NCBI GenBank assembly: GCA_022113835.1 | Contig: JAILWY010000001.1 | Coordinates: forward strand, 14,004,501-14,068,500 | DNA length: 64,000 bases | Origin: Atopsyche davidsoni | Taxonomy: Eukaryota > Arthropoda > Insecta > Trichoptera > Hydrobiosidae | Reading direction: 5' to 3' | Shown: positions 27,101 through 42,100 of the stretch, one piece after another | Layout: each line of letters starts with the position of its first letter | Position numbering within the stretch: the stretch's first letter is position 1 | The notes under the pieces: model-generated | What the model saw: the letters and a program-made list of their open reading frames with translations, nothing else | The model's database searches: none | Told to the model about the DNA's origin: nothing | Position numbers and translations under genes: made by a program

Positions 27101-30100
27101 ACCTACGTCTCCAAGCTTACATGGTCGGTGCACTGACCCTTGTGCTAACGAGTATCCTCTGTTAATCGAGAATTTTTAACAATCATAATCTACACACGAA
27201 CTAATGTGCCCAGGCCAATCAATATTTCATGTTCAATGTGTGAAAAAATATGCCTAATCATATTAGTATGTAATGTAAGCTTGTAAAGGAAATTAAAACG
27301 CACCACAAATCAATCCACAAAATAGACATATACTCGTAATTATAATAACTTAAAATCGTTTGTCAAAACTTTAAATGAAAATTTTTTTTTGTTTACATTT
27401 TTTTCTTGAATCTATCAATATTTGCGTCGAAAGCATTTAAGTAATCGACTAGCCTCTTGAACAATCTAGAATCAATTAAAACAATTTAATGCAGTAACTA
27501 AATTTACTACTCTGTTAAAATAATAAATAAACATATACATAAAAAGATAAAACTTCATGATCCATGAATTAAATTATAACAAATTAAGATTTAAACATAT
27601 GAATAATTGTAATTTTTATCTTTATTCAGCCAATAAAAAAATAATATTTATAAATATTAAACAAATAAACAAAGAAGAGATCGTCATTAACAAAACGCTG
27701 AAACAAATCTATCTACATTGAAAATATTTACAGAAACGTGAATAAATAAAAAGTGTTATTTCATCATTGATATTTTTGGCTTTATACTGCCGGACGGACA
27801 CGAAAGTTTGAAAATAATACATATAAGTAAACATTGCAAAAACAGTTCACTCTTTTTAGGTACCACGGTGATACATGGCATAATTAGAAACTGAATTTAA
27901 ACAAACATTTAAAATGCTATACAAATGAATGCCATAAATTAAAAGCATAAAAATAAAAATATTCTCTCTCGTGTTATTCCACAAATTTGATCTTCATACA
28001 AAAATAGAGAGAAAAAATTACTAGGTTCTTGATTGAGTTGAAAGATATCGGTGTAACTTTTGTAACGAATGCGTATAAAAAAATTATCAAATTCTCTACA
28101 CATTTCAGTTGATTTGATCAACATTTGACTGTTAAATATCCCCCAAATAATCTTAATCAAATCTAAAAATATATGTTTGTATATAAATATATTTATATGT
28201 GATAAGGCATGGCGTTTCATGTACAACATTTAACTTATGCATATTCTAAGACGAGCCAGGTTTTGCATACATATGCCAATACTGTCTAGACACAACGGTC
28301 AAAAGTTTTCCTCCTTAGAGATATGCGAATGTTAATCAGGGACATGACATTCAGACGCCGAAGTGAGCTTCTCTTGCTAGCTTCTGATTAAATGTCAGAG
28401 TAATGTTCGAATAAATTAACCGTATTTATTTTAAAAATTCTTTCTTTTTGTTTCAGATAAAGTACCCGCAGCATCGCGATTCTGGCATATACGAGTGCCA
28501 AATTTCAACGACTCCCCACATGAGTCACTTCGTACACTTAACCGTTGTTGGTAAGCATAGCGATTTATAATAAATAATAAAACTTCCAATAAGATAATAA
28601 TTGTTTCTGATCCTGATAATATTACTAGATATTTTTTTAAAACAATATGCGTCAGATGAATAACGCAAACTCAAATTAAATACCTCTAGATAAAGTTTCA
28701 AGCAAGACAGCTGTCTCAAACTTTTCTTCTGAGTTTATATCATATAAAACTGTAATTATCACCGTTGTACATCAGTTTAAACTAAATAGCAATTCTTCAT
28801 AGATAAAATAATTAATTATTTTTAAAATTCTTTTCAAAAAGCTGCAAGGCTTGTTTTGTTCTAAAAGATTGATCTGAATTAAAACAGAGATCCGTCTAAT
28901 GATTGAAGGGTGTGATTTACAACGAAAGTTACAAATGGGTCACAAAAGTTCTAAATCAAACTTTCACAACTATTTTATAAAGTTGACACTATCGATTGCC
29001 CTTCAAAAGCCTTTAATGCTTAAATAAATTATTCTTACAAGGTTGTTTCCAGCTAGAAACTTGATTTCTTCGTGGTTCGAACGTCTTCAAATCAAAGCGA
29101 GAGAGGAGGGTAGTAATTATTTGATATCCTCATCCCCCCGACCCGAGTCTGTCCCTCCCCCACTGGCTTAGTGTTAACAGGGCAGTTCCATTTCGTCCAC
29201 TTAGCCCAGGGATACTGGAACTACTAAACTTTTCCAATATTTAGAAAACTTTCAAGATAAGCAAATATTATCTCTGGAGATTGGGCGAGGCGGGGATTCT
29301 ATTTAGGAACTAGTTCTTTTAGAATGTTTTGGCTTAGATACATGTAAGAGCAAAACATAAAAAGTATCCAAACGTGAAAATACTTCGAAAAATCTAACAG
29401 CTATGTTGTTATGGTAAAAATTTTGCTATATTTTTTTTTTCAATGTACAAAAATTATATATATATTCACAAAATATATTTTTATAAGATGAACAAATTTA
29501 AAGCTTAATATTTATTAAAAGTTATTATTTAACAATAATTCCAAAGTGGTTTATATTTATATAGTAGGTAAAGGTTTTCAATGATTATAAGAAATTCTTT
29601 TTTTTTTTGTTAATTAACCAAAATCAGCCAAAATATAGTTTTACACATAATTTGTAACTGAACGTTTAAATTAGGCTAAATCAGAAACATTAAAATATTT
29701 CAATGGCTTAGTGCGAGCCCCAATTATAGTATAGTTTTATCTAACGGTTTTTGAAATTATTTACAAATACGTAATTATTTTTTTGTATCTACACTGTTTA
29801 ATTGGCAGCTGAAACAAAACAAGTAATTTATTTATTGAAATAAATACAATTACAAAAACGATTCATAAAAAGACTGTAAATAAAATTCAAAGATTTCAAA
29901 TATCAACACACATACTCTTGAATGTTATTAGTTGCCAATATTTATGCCAGAAGTTAAAACGTTAAGTCAGTTAGAAGTTGAGATCCCAAAAGGAAGTTAG
30001 GGAGTTGTAAAGTCGAGATTCTAAGACCAAACGATGCACTTCAGATTCTTAAAGATAGATCGGTGGAACTTCACACTTACTTTTTTGCTTCCTCCACATG

Positions 30101-33100
30101 AGTCGAGGTTTTTTGTTCTCGAGCCACTCTGAAGAGTGTCCTCAGTGAAGAAACTTTCTCTCTTGAAGATGCTCGGGGAAGAAATATTTTTGACGTGGCG
30201 TTTAATAAAATTGAAAGTACACGGTGTTTCAACTTTTACTTTGGGATTAAGTTATTATGATCTGTTTTTAGTCCCCCTAGAATTGTATTTATATAGAGAT
30301 ATGTATGTTCGTAGGTTTTTGAGGGCGTTGTTATGAGTTCATTCATTTTCTTATTTAAAACGTTGATCGAGGCTTATATTTCTTCGACTTTTCGGTTTTC
30401 ATGCTGAGTTTATCTCTGAATGTGATCCCAGCTCGTAGACCGAAACGTTGGAGGAATATATACTTTAATCAAGGAGATAAACCCAATAAATAAAATCAAC
30501 TCAAATAGAGATGTAAATTATAGCGTCAAATTGAATATATAAATTAATTTGTAAACTTTGAAGCCAAGATTTTGTACAAAATATAGTTATGGATAATGCA
30601 CTTTTTTTTAAAATCAGTGTTAGGACTTTTAGCCATTATTGACATATATTACGAGAAAAATTCTTAAATTATTTAATGCGAATCTTAAAACTAAATGACA
30701 TCATAACTGTCGCATTTAAAACATAGTTTACTTATCAATGAAAAAATTAAAAAAGATCACCAATTTAAAATAAAAAGGTATTATTATTTCTTTTGAAGTC
30801 TTACTTCACTATGTTCACTGTATTCCGGTATTTGAAAAACAAAGTAAAGGTTTTTTATTTTATTCTTTGAATTTTAAAATATCTACGTCTGTTTTAGTAA
30901 CTAACTGTATATAATAAAAAAATATATAACAGAAATACTTTTAACATTTAGCTTGTCTCTCTTCTATAGTTTAACGATCGTAATTTTAAAATAGAAAATA
31001 TTCTTGGTTACTACAAAAAAATAAATTTAATATGTTGGTATTTATTATATAATAACTCTTGAGATATAAATAACATTACAACTTTGTTGTGACTGAGAAA
31101 AATAAAATATATGACAAGACATTTAAAGTTGCGGGACTGCTTGCAACCCTGGCAGGTCTCATCCCGTCCTCCTTCGGCTTCAAACTTAAGATAAGAGTCT
31201 TACCACCCCTAATTGGGTTGAGCTGGATAATGGATTTTCTCGCATTAAGATAACAATATCATGTCGGAGTTGTCTATAATGTTTCAGATTGTTTCTCAAA
31301 TCCGATAAAGAATTACATTATACGTTGTCTATCGACACGTGTACTGATCAGAGTCCACCAATACCGATGAATTTATCAATATTTAATAAGTCATATAGGT
31401 TGAAAGAGATTTTTAAAATAATTATTTGTATTATATTTTAAAAAAAAACAGAGTTTCCATCTCAATTTATTACTAATTCATTTCATAATTCACTTTATCT
31501 TTCAAAATAACTCATCCGATTTAAAGGATACACAACTGACACATTGAGATAAGAGCACGTTGTTCACAGTAAAAAAAGCGAAAACTTTTATAATAAAACT
31601 GGCCACACAGGGCAGTGGAACAACTTATTATCTTCAATATTTACGAATTTATGGCGAAAACAAAACTTAATCGGAAATAAATCTGTACATAAAAAAAAAA
31701 CCTCCGAAATAAAATGCTCGCCGAATATAAATTATATCGGATTGGGAAGCATTAGGTCTAGCCTCGCTTCCCGGGGTGAGTTTCCAGAGCGTCATAAACA
31801 AAACATCCCCTCGGCATAACTCATTCAAACTTCTTCCCTTGGATGCTTTTTTACATAACTATGAAAAAAAAAAAAAAAAACTGTTTTCATTTAAGATAAT
31901 ACGACCGGTATATTTGATAAATCTCCCGCGCTGCGGCCGGAGCGATAATAAAGGGAAACCAGATTTCGCAGATAATTTGATTTGTTTACTATTAAATGGC
32001 GAGCTGGAGAGAAAGCAATTCTAGGTTCACGGAGGGTCCGGAAATTCCAAATGAATGTGGCGTTATAATCAAAAGAATAATTTCTCTGCTTAATTTTTTT
32101 TATTTCATTCATTTCTTCATTATGAACATTTCTTCTCTCCCGGCTGGTACTTGTATATGTTTATCGAGCATCCGCTAGCTTCTTTATGGGAGTTAAACTT
32201 CGGAAATTTTAAGCTTGGTATTTGACTTTATAATCTGTAATTAACGTTGCGAAGAATGGTTTGGATGTTGAGGTATTAATAATTCAACGATTTTGAGGTT
32301 TACATCCAGCAAAGAGACTGTTTTTTTAATGAGAGCTTTTTCTAGCGAGAAAACGCGGAAAATCTTTTTGATTCGATCTTATGCTAAATAATTAATTTTT
32401 TCGCTAGTGAAAAATTTACATTAATGAAACCACATTTTAACCTTTGCTACACTGACGTTTTTGCTTATGAATTTTATCGTATTTATTAATGACTACAATA
32501 AAACAACCTCGTAGTCAGTAAAATAACATTGATCTTAATTATGGGCATTAAAATAAACAAAAGTACATAGTTTTGATGAAATGAAAAATGATTTAATAAT
32601 GCAATTTATTAAAAAAATTACTTAAAAGTTTATCATGAAAAATAAAAATATATTGTATAAATCTATTATTAACTTTGGTGTTGTCTTAAGTTTTATAAAG
32701 CCAGAGCATTTTGCAGTCTTCAAAGCTTTGTTTTCCGATATACTTAAAAACTTCAGAGCACTTGCACTATATCTGCAGTTTATGTGTCTTATACTGGAGG
32801 TCTGAACAATATTTTCAGTAAAGTTTTCAGAGTATTCACTATACTTATTTACGATAGTAAATTTTCAGTTCTTTGAGTTTATATTGAATTTGTTACGATT
32901 TTAGCGATATAATACAAAGTTAGTAACAATATATAATTAAGATTATTTAAATTTTATTTTAACTGCATTTATAAAACATTTGCATTTTGCATTTATTAAC
33001 TGCTTTTATTTTATAAGCAAATGATATATATTTTTTGAGAAATTAAATTTTAAAAAAATTAACTATGGAATTATCTTATATTAAGAGATAGTGAGTAAAA

Positions 33101-36100
33101 GCAAAGCTATCGAACAAGCTATCAGAATCAATTTTGAGGAGAATTAAAGGAAATATCGGCTGTGTCTAGGTCATTTTTTTAATCACATTTGCCTTATTAC
33201 ATACTATAAAAACAAGCAATGTTGCAATAAAATAATTTATTGACATTAAATAAAATAATTTGAGCATCGACAACTGAATTTAAGACAGAGACTATTTAGT
33301 TATATGTAAAATTTAAATCTGACGGTACAAATTTAAATTCTATGGTAATTTTCAAGCTTCGTCGTTTATATGTATTTTTGATTGTGTTGGATTCTTGTTT
33401 AGAAATAGTTTTCATAATAATAAAATAAAAATATACTTTCGAACTTTTCTCACCGATAATTCTACTTTCCATTATCACCTGTTTGTTATTTTCCAAACTT
33501 TCCGACGTTTCCTTCTTTTTCATCAATAATTCAAGACACACATTAATACGGAGCAAAAAAAATATTCTCATTTCGGAAGAGTTATAACTTCGGTTTGATA
33601 TTATAAAGTTACTAAATGGCTTTGAAACTTTGCATAAAAAAACTTTATTCGTCTAAAAATTCAACATCAAAACAGTCTTATCTGGAAATATATTGACAAA
33701 TAGAAAATCGTGCCTGAAACTCGGCGTCAGGTATTTTCTGCTCATCAAAAAGTGATTCGTTCTTTCCTTGACATGCGAGCGGCCATTACGTCCTCTGTGC
33801 CGGAACGTAAAGAAATGCGTTCACGACCGTCGGGGTTTTATTTTGATATCCATCGATAGCGAAGAACTTAAGCTGAACAAATATGTTTTCCATGTTAGTG
33901 AAAACATCAATCACTTGTACGCTTGTAAAACAAACAATAAAGAAATATTTGTTTTAATATAAAAGTCTCGTGCTCTTTAATATTTTCAGGAGACAGCGTT
34001 AATTTATGAATCAGTTCTTTTTTTGTAATGGATGGATTCTGTACTTCATTTGAGATTGTAAATACAGATTATGTATTAACGTATGAATCAGCAAGAGATC
34101 AATAATTCTATTAAGAAACGTGATTTTTAAATCAACTTGGTATAGTATGAAGCAGTAAATGTTTGAAAAAATATTGATATTAATCCTTACAACAAAGTTA
34201 ACATATTAAGTAAATATTTCAAGTTTCATTTTTGACACAAATAAAAATCGATTTTTTTAAAAATAATAATACTATTATCATTGAATGATAAAATTAAAAA
34301 GTACTCAATATTCTGTCATTCATTATGTCATTCATTTGTGATGCATTATAATAAATCCTTTGAGGTTATGTGTGAACATTTAAGCTCTGGAACAGGTTAT
34401 TTAAGTTCCAGGTAATAGTTTATACTTTATTACTCTTCCTAAACCCTATAATAAAAGGTATCAGCCCCTCAACCTCTGATTATGCTTTAGCTTTCAGTCA
34501 TACAGCAACTCAATCATCAGTAAACCATAATACAAACTTCAAAAATGCTTTTTTTTTCAACAAAGAAACTTAGTTAATAATCACTTCAAAATATAACAAC
34601 CACCTTTCAAAAAAATTTTCTGAATTGCGGATAGAGAAGTTTACTTTAAAAAAACTTCAGGTTTTTTCAGGCTTGAATTATAAGATCGATATGAGAACTG
34701 TAAAGTAGACGCGAGGGTGCGTATGTCGCAAGCCCTCGACCACCCTCGCTTGGAGGACCTTGGGACTTGCAAAAAACAGCCGACTTTTGCCGAAAATAGT
34801 TGTAACAAAACGTGACCGGACTGAAATCGGGGCTCGTGTGAGCAATAATGAACAATAAGCAATTTCCGGGACGATGCATGGCGATTTGTTTATGGTACTG
34901 TTTGCCACTGAGCCGGTCATAAACCCACATATCAAAGAGTAGAGCTTGTGAATAGAATAAATTTATTTTTGACGTGGGGTTCATTTTTATGAAGTTATAT
35001 TAATAAACATACATTTTCTACTTCAAAACTATTGTAATTTAAAAAAAAAATAATAACACACAATCTTAAGTTGAAAAAATGCTTAAAATGGATAAATAAT
35101 ACTGAATTTACAGTTAAAGATCTATTATGTACATTTGTCAATATTTTATATTTTAGTCAGATAAAACTCGGTGGATTTATAAAATTCATTAGAAAATAAT
35201 GTGTTGTTTTAATTATTTATTTTTTGATGTAACTTGTTTTGCCAACCATGTTGTGGGAATAACACTTGTATAATCGTTTTATTGAAAATACTTTGTTTAA
35301 GATGGTAAATTTGTCAAAGTAGATCATCGATGTTTAAGAAAAATCATTTAAATAAATAATGCCAAGTACAAAATGATAATCGTTTAAACTAAAAAGAAAA
35401 CTGACAGAACCATTTACAAAATATATATATACTAAATACAATATAAGTTTATATATATTATGAAAAATATAAACTGTTTATATAATTCTTGTTGAATAAA
35501 TAAAGCAAATCCATATTTTTCTATTACTTTTTTTGTTAAAATAAAATCATATTTCCAAATTAAAAAAATTGAAGTACCTTATTGTATATTAATGAATTTC
35601 TACAGAAAAGATTTTAACGCCCACTATCCTTTTGTACACATATTAATATCTTAAGACTAATATTTTTCTTTTTATTTTATAACTTATTTTTCTTTAATTC
35701 CATGTTTTTCGTCTACGATAAACAAAATATGAAATTGATTTAAAAATAGCTTCATTTTTGTTTTTTCAAAAGTACGAGTATTTGCTCTCCTGAGAAAATA
35801 AAACTATTTACACAATTACTGATTTTTTTTTAAACTGAGTATTTTTTTAAATGTAAGAGGATTTTGGTAATGTCAATAGTGATTTCAGTAGTCACTAAAA
35901 TAGTTTTATTTATATTCATATATAATCCATTTTTTTGATCCCTCATCTCTTGGCTTTTGAGATCTGCTTAGGTTGGGTTTATGAGTGAAATTTTCAAAAC
36001 CTACTGATTTAAAATGTAAAAGTGATTTTTACATACACGAAACCTCCATATCAAATAATATTTCAGGTCGATAAAAATATATGAATCCGAATTCACTAAG

Positions 36101-39100
36101 TAGGCAAAATATAATAAAGTAGGCAAAGAAAAGGCCAACAAAGAAAACCACATATCCAATTTCCTCGCAAAACAAGACTTCTATATTTGTATGACTAAAT
36201 CACACGCAACGGTTAACATTTGATGTCTCGGGACTGGCCCGAGACGTTCTCTTGAACCGCTCAGTCAGTTGGTTAAATCAAGTGCGCACTCGAATATCTG
36301 ACGGACTTCCGATAGGAGCAATTCAATATTTGCCTTTACATAACATATCTTGTAAATATATAAATAAAATACTTAAGCGATTTTTCTACAAGTAAAATAT
36401 CAAAATGAAATCCCACCAAGTACAATGTGTCAAAAATATTGATCACATAACTTGTACAGTACAGGTAACCATTTTGACTAAACTGATGTGCGTAATCGCG
36501 CGTGCGAAATCTAGTCTATACACTCTTTGATTTGCACTTTTTGATTATTTTTCTTCCGTTTAGCAACTCCGAGTTAATTATGAGATTTTTGTTAATAAAT
36601 TAAATGTTATTGTTACACAATAGCTTATATTATATATATAGTGTGTGCGAAGCGGACGAAATTCGCGTAAAATTTCACGTGTGAAATCTAGTCTATACAC
36701 TCTTTGATTTGCATGTAGTCAAATAAATCGTTTCCTATAAAAAGTTGAACCACTTCATACACACTTTGCGGATTACTTGGCATCACAACTACACCACTTT
36801 GTCCTAAAAATTGTTCAATAATTGGAGGATTATCATTCTCTGACCGCTCCACTTATTCATTGTCACTTGGTTCAGAATAACTGGACAGTATTGGTAGAAG
36901 TAACGTTGACGAGTCTAAGCAAAAATTACGAGCTGTAAACCTAAAGAGTATAATGAACTTCTGCCGCTTTTAGAGTAAACACATTCAAAAAGGTATTAAT
37001 ACGCGCCCCGCTTTTAGACAGCAGTCCGCGAAACGGGTACTAGTACCCGCCACGCCCTTAGTGTGTTATTCATAAAACTGGTTTTGTTGCTGTTTTTGTT
37101 TTTTACTATTATACACAAATGTATCTTATCAGTTTATACGGATTGAAATGTTTTGCTTATTATATAAAGTTTTTATAGACATAAAAATAGATATAAAATT
37201 ACACGTTGTACTGAAAAAATACACATATTAAATAAAAAAAATAGTTTTATAAACATATTTTTTTTCATGAATCATTCAAATCATATATAAAGCCGATGAC
37301 CGAAATTTTAACGTAAACTTATAGTTGTTTGTTACTTTAATAAAAATTTATGTTTTATAAAAATATCACTCTTTCTGTACAGATAAACATCTTGAATGGT
37401 TGAAATATTTATATTTTCTTAAAAAGTTATTAAAAATAGGGTCTATTGTATATTCTTTGCTTTCTTGTGTACGTTGAGCAAGGTCTGACAGTTGAAAGTA
37501 TTTGTGCTCAGTCGGTTGTGAAGAGAGTGTCTTCTTCTCCGAGGCCTTTTTGGATTCTGTAGTTACTTCGTGGTATTATCCCGGTTTCTGTGTACGCTCC
37601 CCGACTTAGCTGGCCGTACTGAGACGCACAGATACTTGCGATATCTTAATGTATCCAAATCCTGGCACGTGACAAAGGATAGAAAATGTTATTTTTAAGG
37701 TTCGAAATAAACGTTGGACGTGTAGTACTAAAATTTATATAAATAACACTAAAAAATATTACTTGAAACAAAAATCCAAATTATAAGAGACGATTGATGT
37801 ATCGCGAAATTGCTTTGCCTTAATATGAAAATATTTATAAGCAATAATTTATTTTAAAACTTTTCACTGGTGATTCAGTCTGAAGAAAAATTGGAAAGAG
37901 TGAAATCTAATTATGGAAATTATTTTGTGTCCATATTTTATTTGTGTAAATGATTAATTTCAAAGGCTGAACATTAATTTTAAATCTTTTTATCTAGAGA
38001 AGGTGTAAATACACTAAAAGCTCTAAACTACACTACTCAAAAAAGACACTAAAAACAAACTGAAATCACAAGTTCTAAAAAATTATGTTAGAATAATTGA
38101 TTTTATCTGATATTTTATTGAAAATGAAATAAATCGCAAGTCAATGAAACACATCAATGAATAAAAATAAAAAAAAATTTCATTCATTTTAAAATATTTT
38201 TTTGTAGCTTCTTATGTGTCAATAAAATATCTTTTACATATATAGAAAAACTACTTTCAAAAGATAATCTTAGTAAATAAATATTTTTTTACCGAGATTC
38301 AATAGAGCATGTGTTTTTGTACATTTTAATCCGCCTGTATATTTATATATTTTATTTGGTTAATAATATATATTTATGAAATAAAACAAATTTATATATA
38401 CGACATTATTTATTAGAATATCGGTCATCGGATTAACTTCTATATAAATAAATTTTATTTATTAAATAATCAAGTTTATTTTATAAATTCAGAATATCAT
38501 TAAGTTTAATGGTATTTTAAATATTCTGTAGACATACTAAAAATATTCATCAAGCTGATCGCAAAAAATGGCCAGCGTTTCAAGTAAATTCGATAAACAT
38601 CAAAGGAGCTCGCTTTTCTGATCAATTGATGCTTCAAACGTCGAAAAGGAGGGTTGTTTGGTGGATGAAGAAAGGCTCTGAATAGCTTATGCGTATGGAA
38701 AATTGTGCTGAAGTTTTTAATTTGCTCAGATACTACTTGCATATAAATATCATGTTTATATTTTTTAAATATTTTAATTTATAAATATAAGAAAACAAAG
38801 AGTGATAAATTGAATGAACTCACAAGATATTGGTAAACTTTGCCTATTTGTTATATTTGGCAGACGTGAAATTTATATATCCGGCCTGAAGTATTACATA
38901 ATACGTTGGTTTGGGAAGGTTTAATACTCCCTTCAGAACACTGGCGTCGGTTAGCAGACAGCCTCGGACAAGCGGGCGTCGTCGCCAAGATCCAAGACCG
39001 TAAGGGAGGGTTTCCAAATGGCGCTTGACTAAAATTTGGCCTCGGGGCATCTCGCGCAGCCCCAAAATAAGTGTTATCTTAGAGCAGGAGATTGTATCTC

Positions 39101-42100
39101 GGAGTCTTGGTTATTATTCAAACCCGCTCGCATGTAGGAACGCACCGTGAATAATAGATCCGGCGAATGGATTTTAGAAGACCCTTTCTAAGTTTAGCGT
39201 TTTATATCAGTTGAAATGTGTTTTTGTGCGAGAAAGGTGCGCGAGGACGCCTTCGGTGATTCGAGCCGCAGCGAGTTCGGCATAATGTTATGTGAATTTA
39301 TATATAATTGAATCTGGGGCGCTCATAACTTTACGTACTTGAATAAACCACTCCACTTTTTACAAGGCAGAGCGTTGATCTTTCGTGAAATGAGGCAAAC
39401 ACGTTGTTATATGAGCATAAAATATCAGATTGAAGTCTCCATACAAATACTCATTATTATAGATGTGAATTTTAAAACGGCCAAATATTGCGAAACAAGC
39501 TAATTTAAATTTTAAATGACTAAAAAGTAATAAAGATTTGCTTATTTTCATCGCTTAGAATATTACACATGTTAAGTTTTTATTTAAAACACAATTTAAT
39601 GAGATAAATCAATGCTGATCGAAACACATTACCTGAGCAGTATTTTATTATTTTTATAGTTGTATGTTTTACTCAAGTCAGAAATTTAATAATGCATATG
39701 TACATATTATATTCTAAAATTTGACAGTAAAAAATTGAGGCTAACATGCAAGCCCAAGTCTACAAAAGTGTCACACTTGTTTAATATTTATATTTAATGT
39801 ATCGCTGAGCAATGAGAAGTCATAAATAATTTAATCAAGTTAATTTAAATAAGCATTCAAATTTAAGTGCATGTTTTAAAAAAAGGTAATTTAAAAATGA
39901 ATAATTTATAAAATTTTATCTAAACTTTGATAATAGCTAAGACTATCATAAAATAAGTACAAAAGACGACCGCACGAATCTCAAAGTCGACAATCCAAAC
40001 GTAAAGCGATATAATAAAAAGTCCTAATTGGGGTAATCTATTACTCTCTCTGAAAAACTTATGCGGACTCGGCGTACGACAACAATGTAGTTTTCTCAAG
40101 TGGACCCTTTGTGCTGAAAAAGTGGCGAGTTTTCAGCTGGGAGGTTCTTTAATCTTCCCTTTTTCCACTGCTCTGAACAAAGACCTACTGCGGCTCTTTA
40201 GCAGAAAGCTCCGGAAGTCGTCGATGGAGCTGCAGCATGGCGCCACGAACTTAGCAATTTCAAGAATATTAAACAACTACCAATATTTAAATTAAAATAC
40301 ATATTATTAATCATTAAGAATTTTTTTCGTAAAATGTGGAAATCGATTAATATAAATTTGATACAAAGTTTTGACGATAAATGACAAGATTCACAAATAA
40401 GAATTGTTCGTGCCACAGGTGGGAAAAAAATACAGAAAAAAAATCTGGTATTTTTTACCGTCGTTTAATGTATGAATTTACACAATAAAGTTATACAGCT
40501 GGAAAACGTGACAATTTTAAAAATATGTATTTATAATAGTAATCATTGGGTTACGAAACATGGACGAAAAATGCGGATTTAATAAAATCTGATATATTAC
40601 TTAAAAATCTAAAAGTCATCGGTTTTCCTAGGATTTTTTATTGGTTTTATATATTTTTTAAATTGCGTTTTTCTATAAGGTAAAACACTTTTAAAAACCA
40701 AATCAATAATGTACATATTTTATTCCGTGGCCTAATAAAACGTTTTTATTTTCCCTTATCAGCGAGTGAGTTACTTTTATTTAAGGAGGGCAGCCCATAA
40801 ATTTGTTTATTGTTTACGTGCTATTATGAATAAGGTATTGACGATGAGCCCCGCTTCCCTTTGGAAGGCTTCTATTTCTGTAAGCCGACAAGATTACTCC
40901 ACCACCAGGAAAAACATTTCAGTGGTATAAAACATAAAATTCGACGTTTCAGCTGTTTGTTAACCCTATAAAAAGCGGAAGATTTACTGCAAATATTTTA
41001 TATACTCTCTTTCTATTTCCCTTTCACCTTGCGGGTTTTTTATTGCTTACAAGTCTCGGCAAATCTACTTTCTCGTAAAATCAAGTTCGCATGCGGAGAA
41101 CATTCATATTTTTGATAGAAATGTTTTTGGCAGAAGTGCTAGATAAGAGCGATGCGTTGCGCTATCTTTCCTACCTACAATCGTACCCCCGTTAATGTCC
41201 TTACTTACTTATCCTTACCACCAACTATTCTTAAACGTCAGACATACACGATATCTTTAATATATTTGAAAAAATCACCTCGGAAAATTTCATTACAATA
41301 TATATAATACTACTTATATATATTTACAAATTGCCCAGATTTTTATAACCCGATTACATCCGATCTTTTCACGATATCAAATATACGACAAACTAGCTTT
41401 TTTCCAACATTAATTTAAAATATCAATTAGTTAGTTTGTTTTATTAATTATTAGCTTCTTAATTGAAAGATCCCCGGTTCAATCATTTTCTTGTTAGCCG
41501 AAACCCTTACTGAGATTATTGAACACGCACTTCTTTTAGAAAGTTGAAGACGATTTAAAAATCTTTTTTTACATTATTTAGAAATTACTTTCCAGATATC
41601 AATTATGTTATGGGTTTAAAATACACATGCTGTCTGAATATTGCGTTATTTAGTCTCAGTATTATAAACCTCAAGAACTTATAAAATGTGACATACACTT
41701 TGTGCTAACTGAAGAGTTGATATATTCAAATATTTTAGACATTTTAATGAGAATAATGCCACATTTCAGTCTCACTAAGTTATATTGAAATATTTTCAAG
41801 AGATTTATCTTGACGTTTCAAATGTAAAGCATTTTTTTGGCAAATTGTATATATCAAATATTCAAAAACAGATATTTCAAGAAATCTTGTTGAAATTGTT
41901 ATAATAAAATACGACAATCACTCGAGTATCGTATATTAATGCTTTATTGTGAAATTGTGATTAAAATAAATCTTGTCCCTACGTATTGGATATAGTTTTT
42001 ACTCGTACAATGAAAAAAGGGGACTTTTTTTTGTTATTTTTGAAGTTTTTTGCTGAAACCAAATAACTACGTTATTAATTCAATCACTAACTCAAAAATT

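Noticed and set aside
30400..30490. Possible Penelope-like 3' end or hammerhead motif (AGACCGAAACGTTGG)
   Set aside because: The motif is reminiscent of repeat ends in arthropods, but a complete hammerhead core and any reverse transcriptase remnant are absent.
34641..34984. Overlapping minus-strand open frames of 73-105 codons
   Set aside because: Three frames overlap with no recognisable domain or splice support; this is what a GC-richer island gives by chance.
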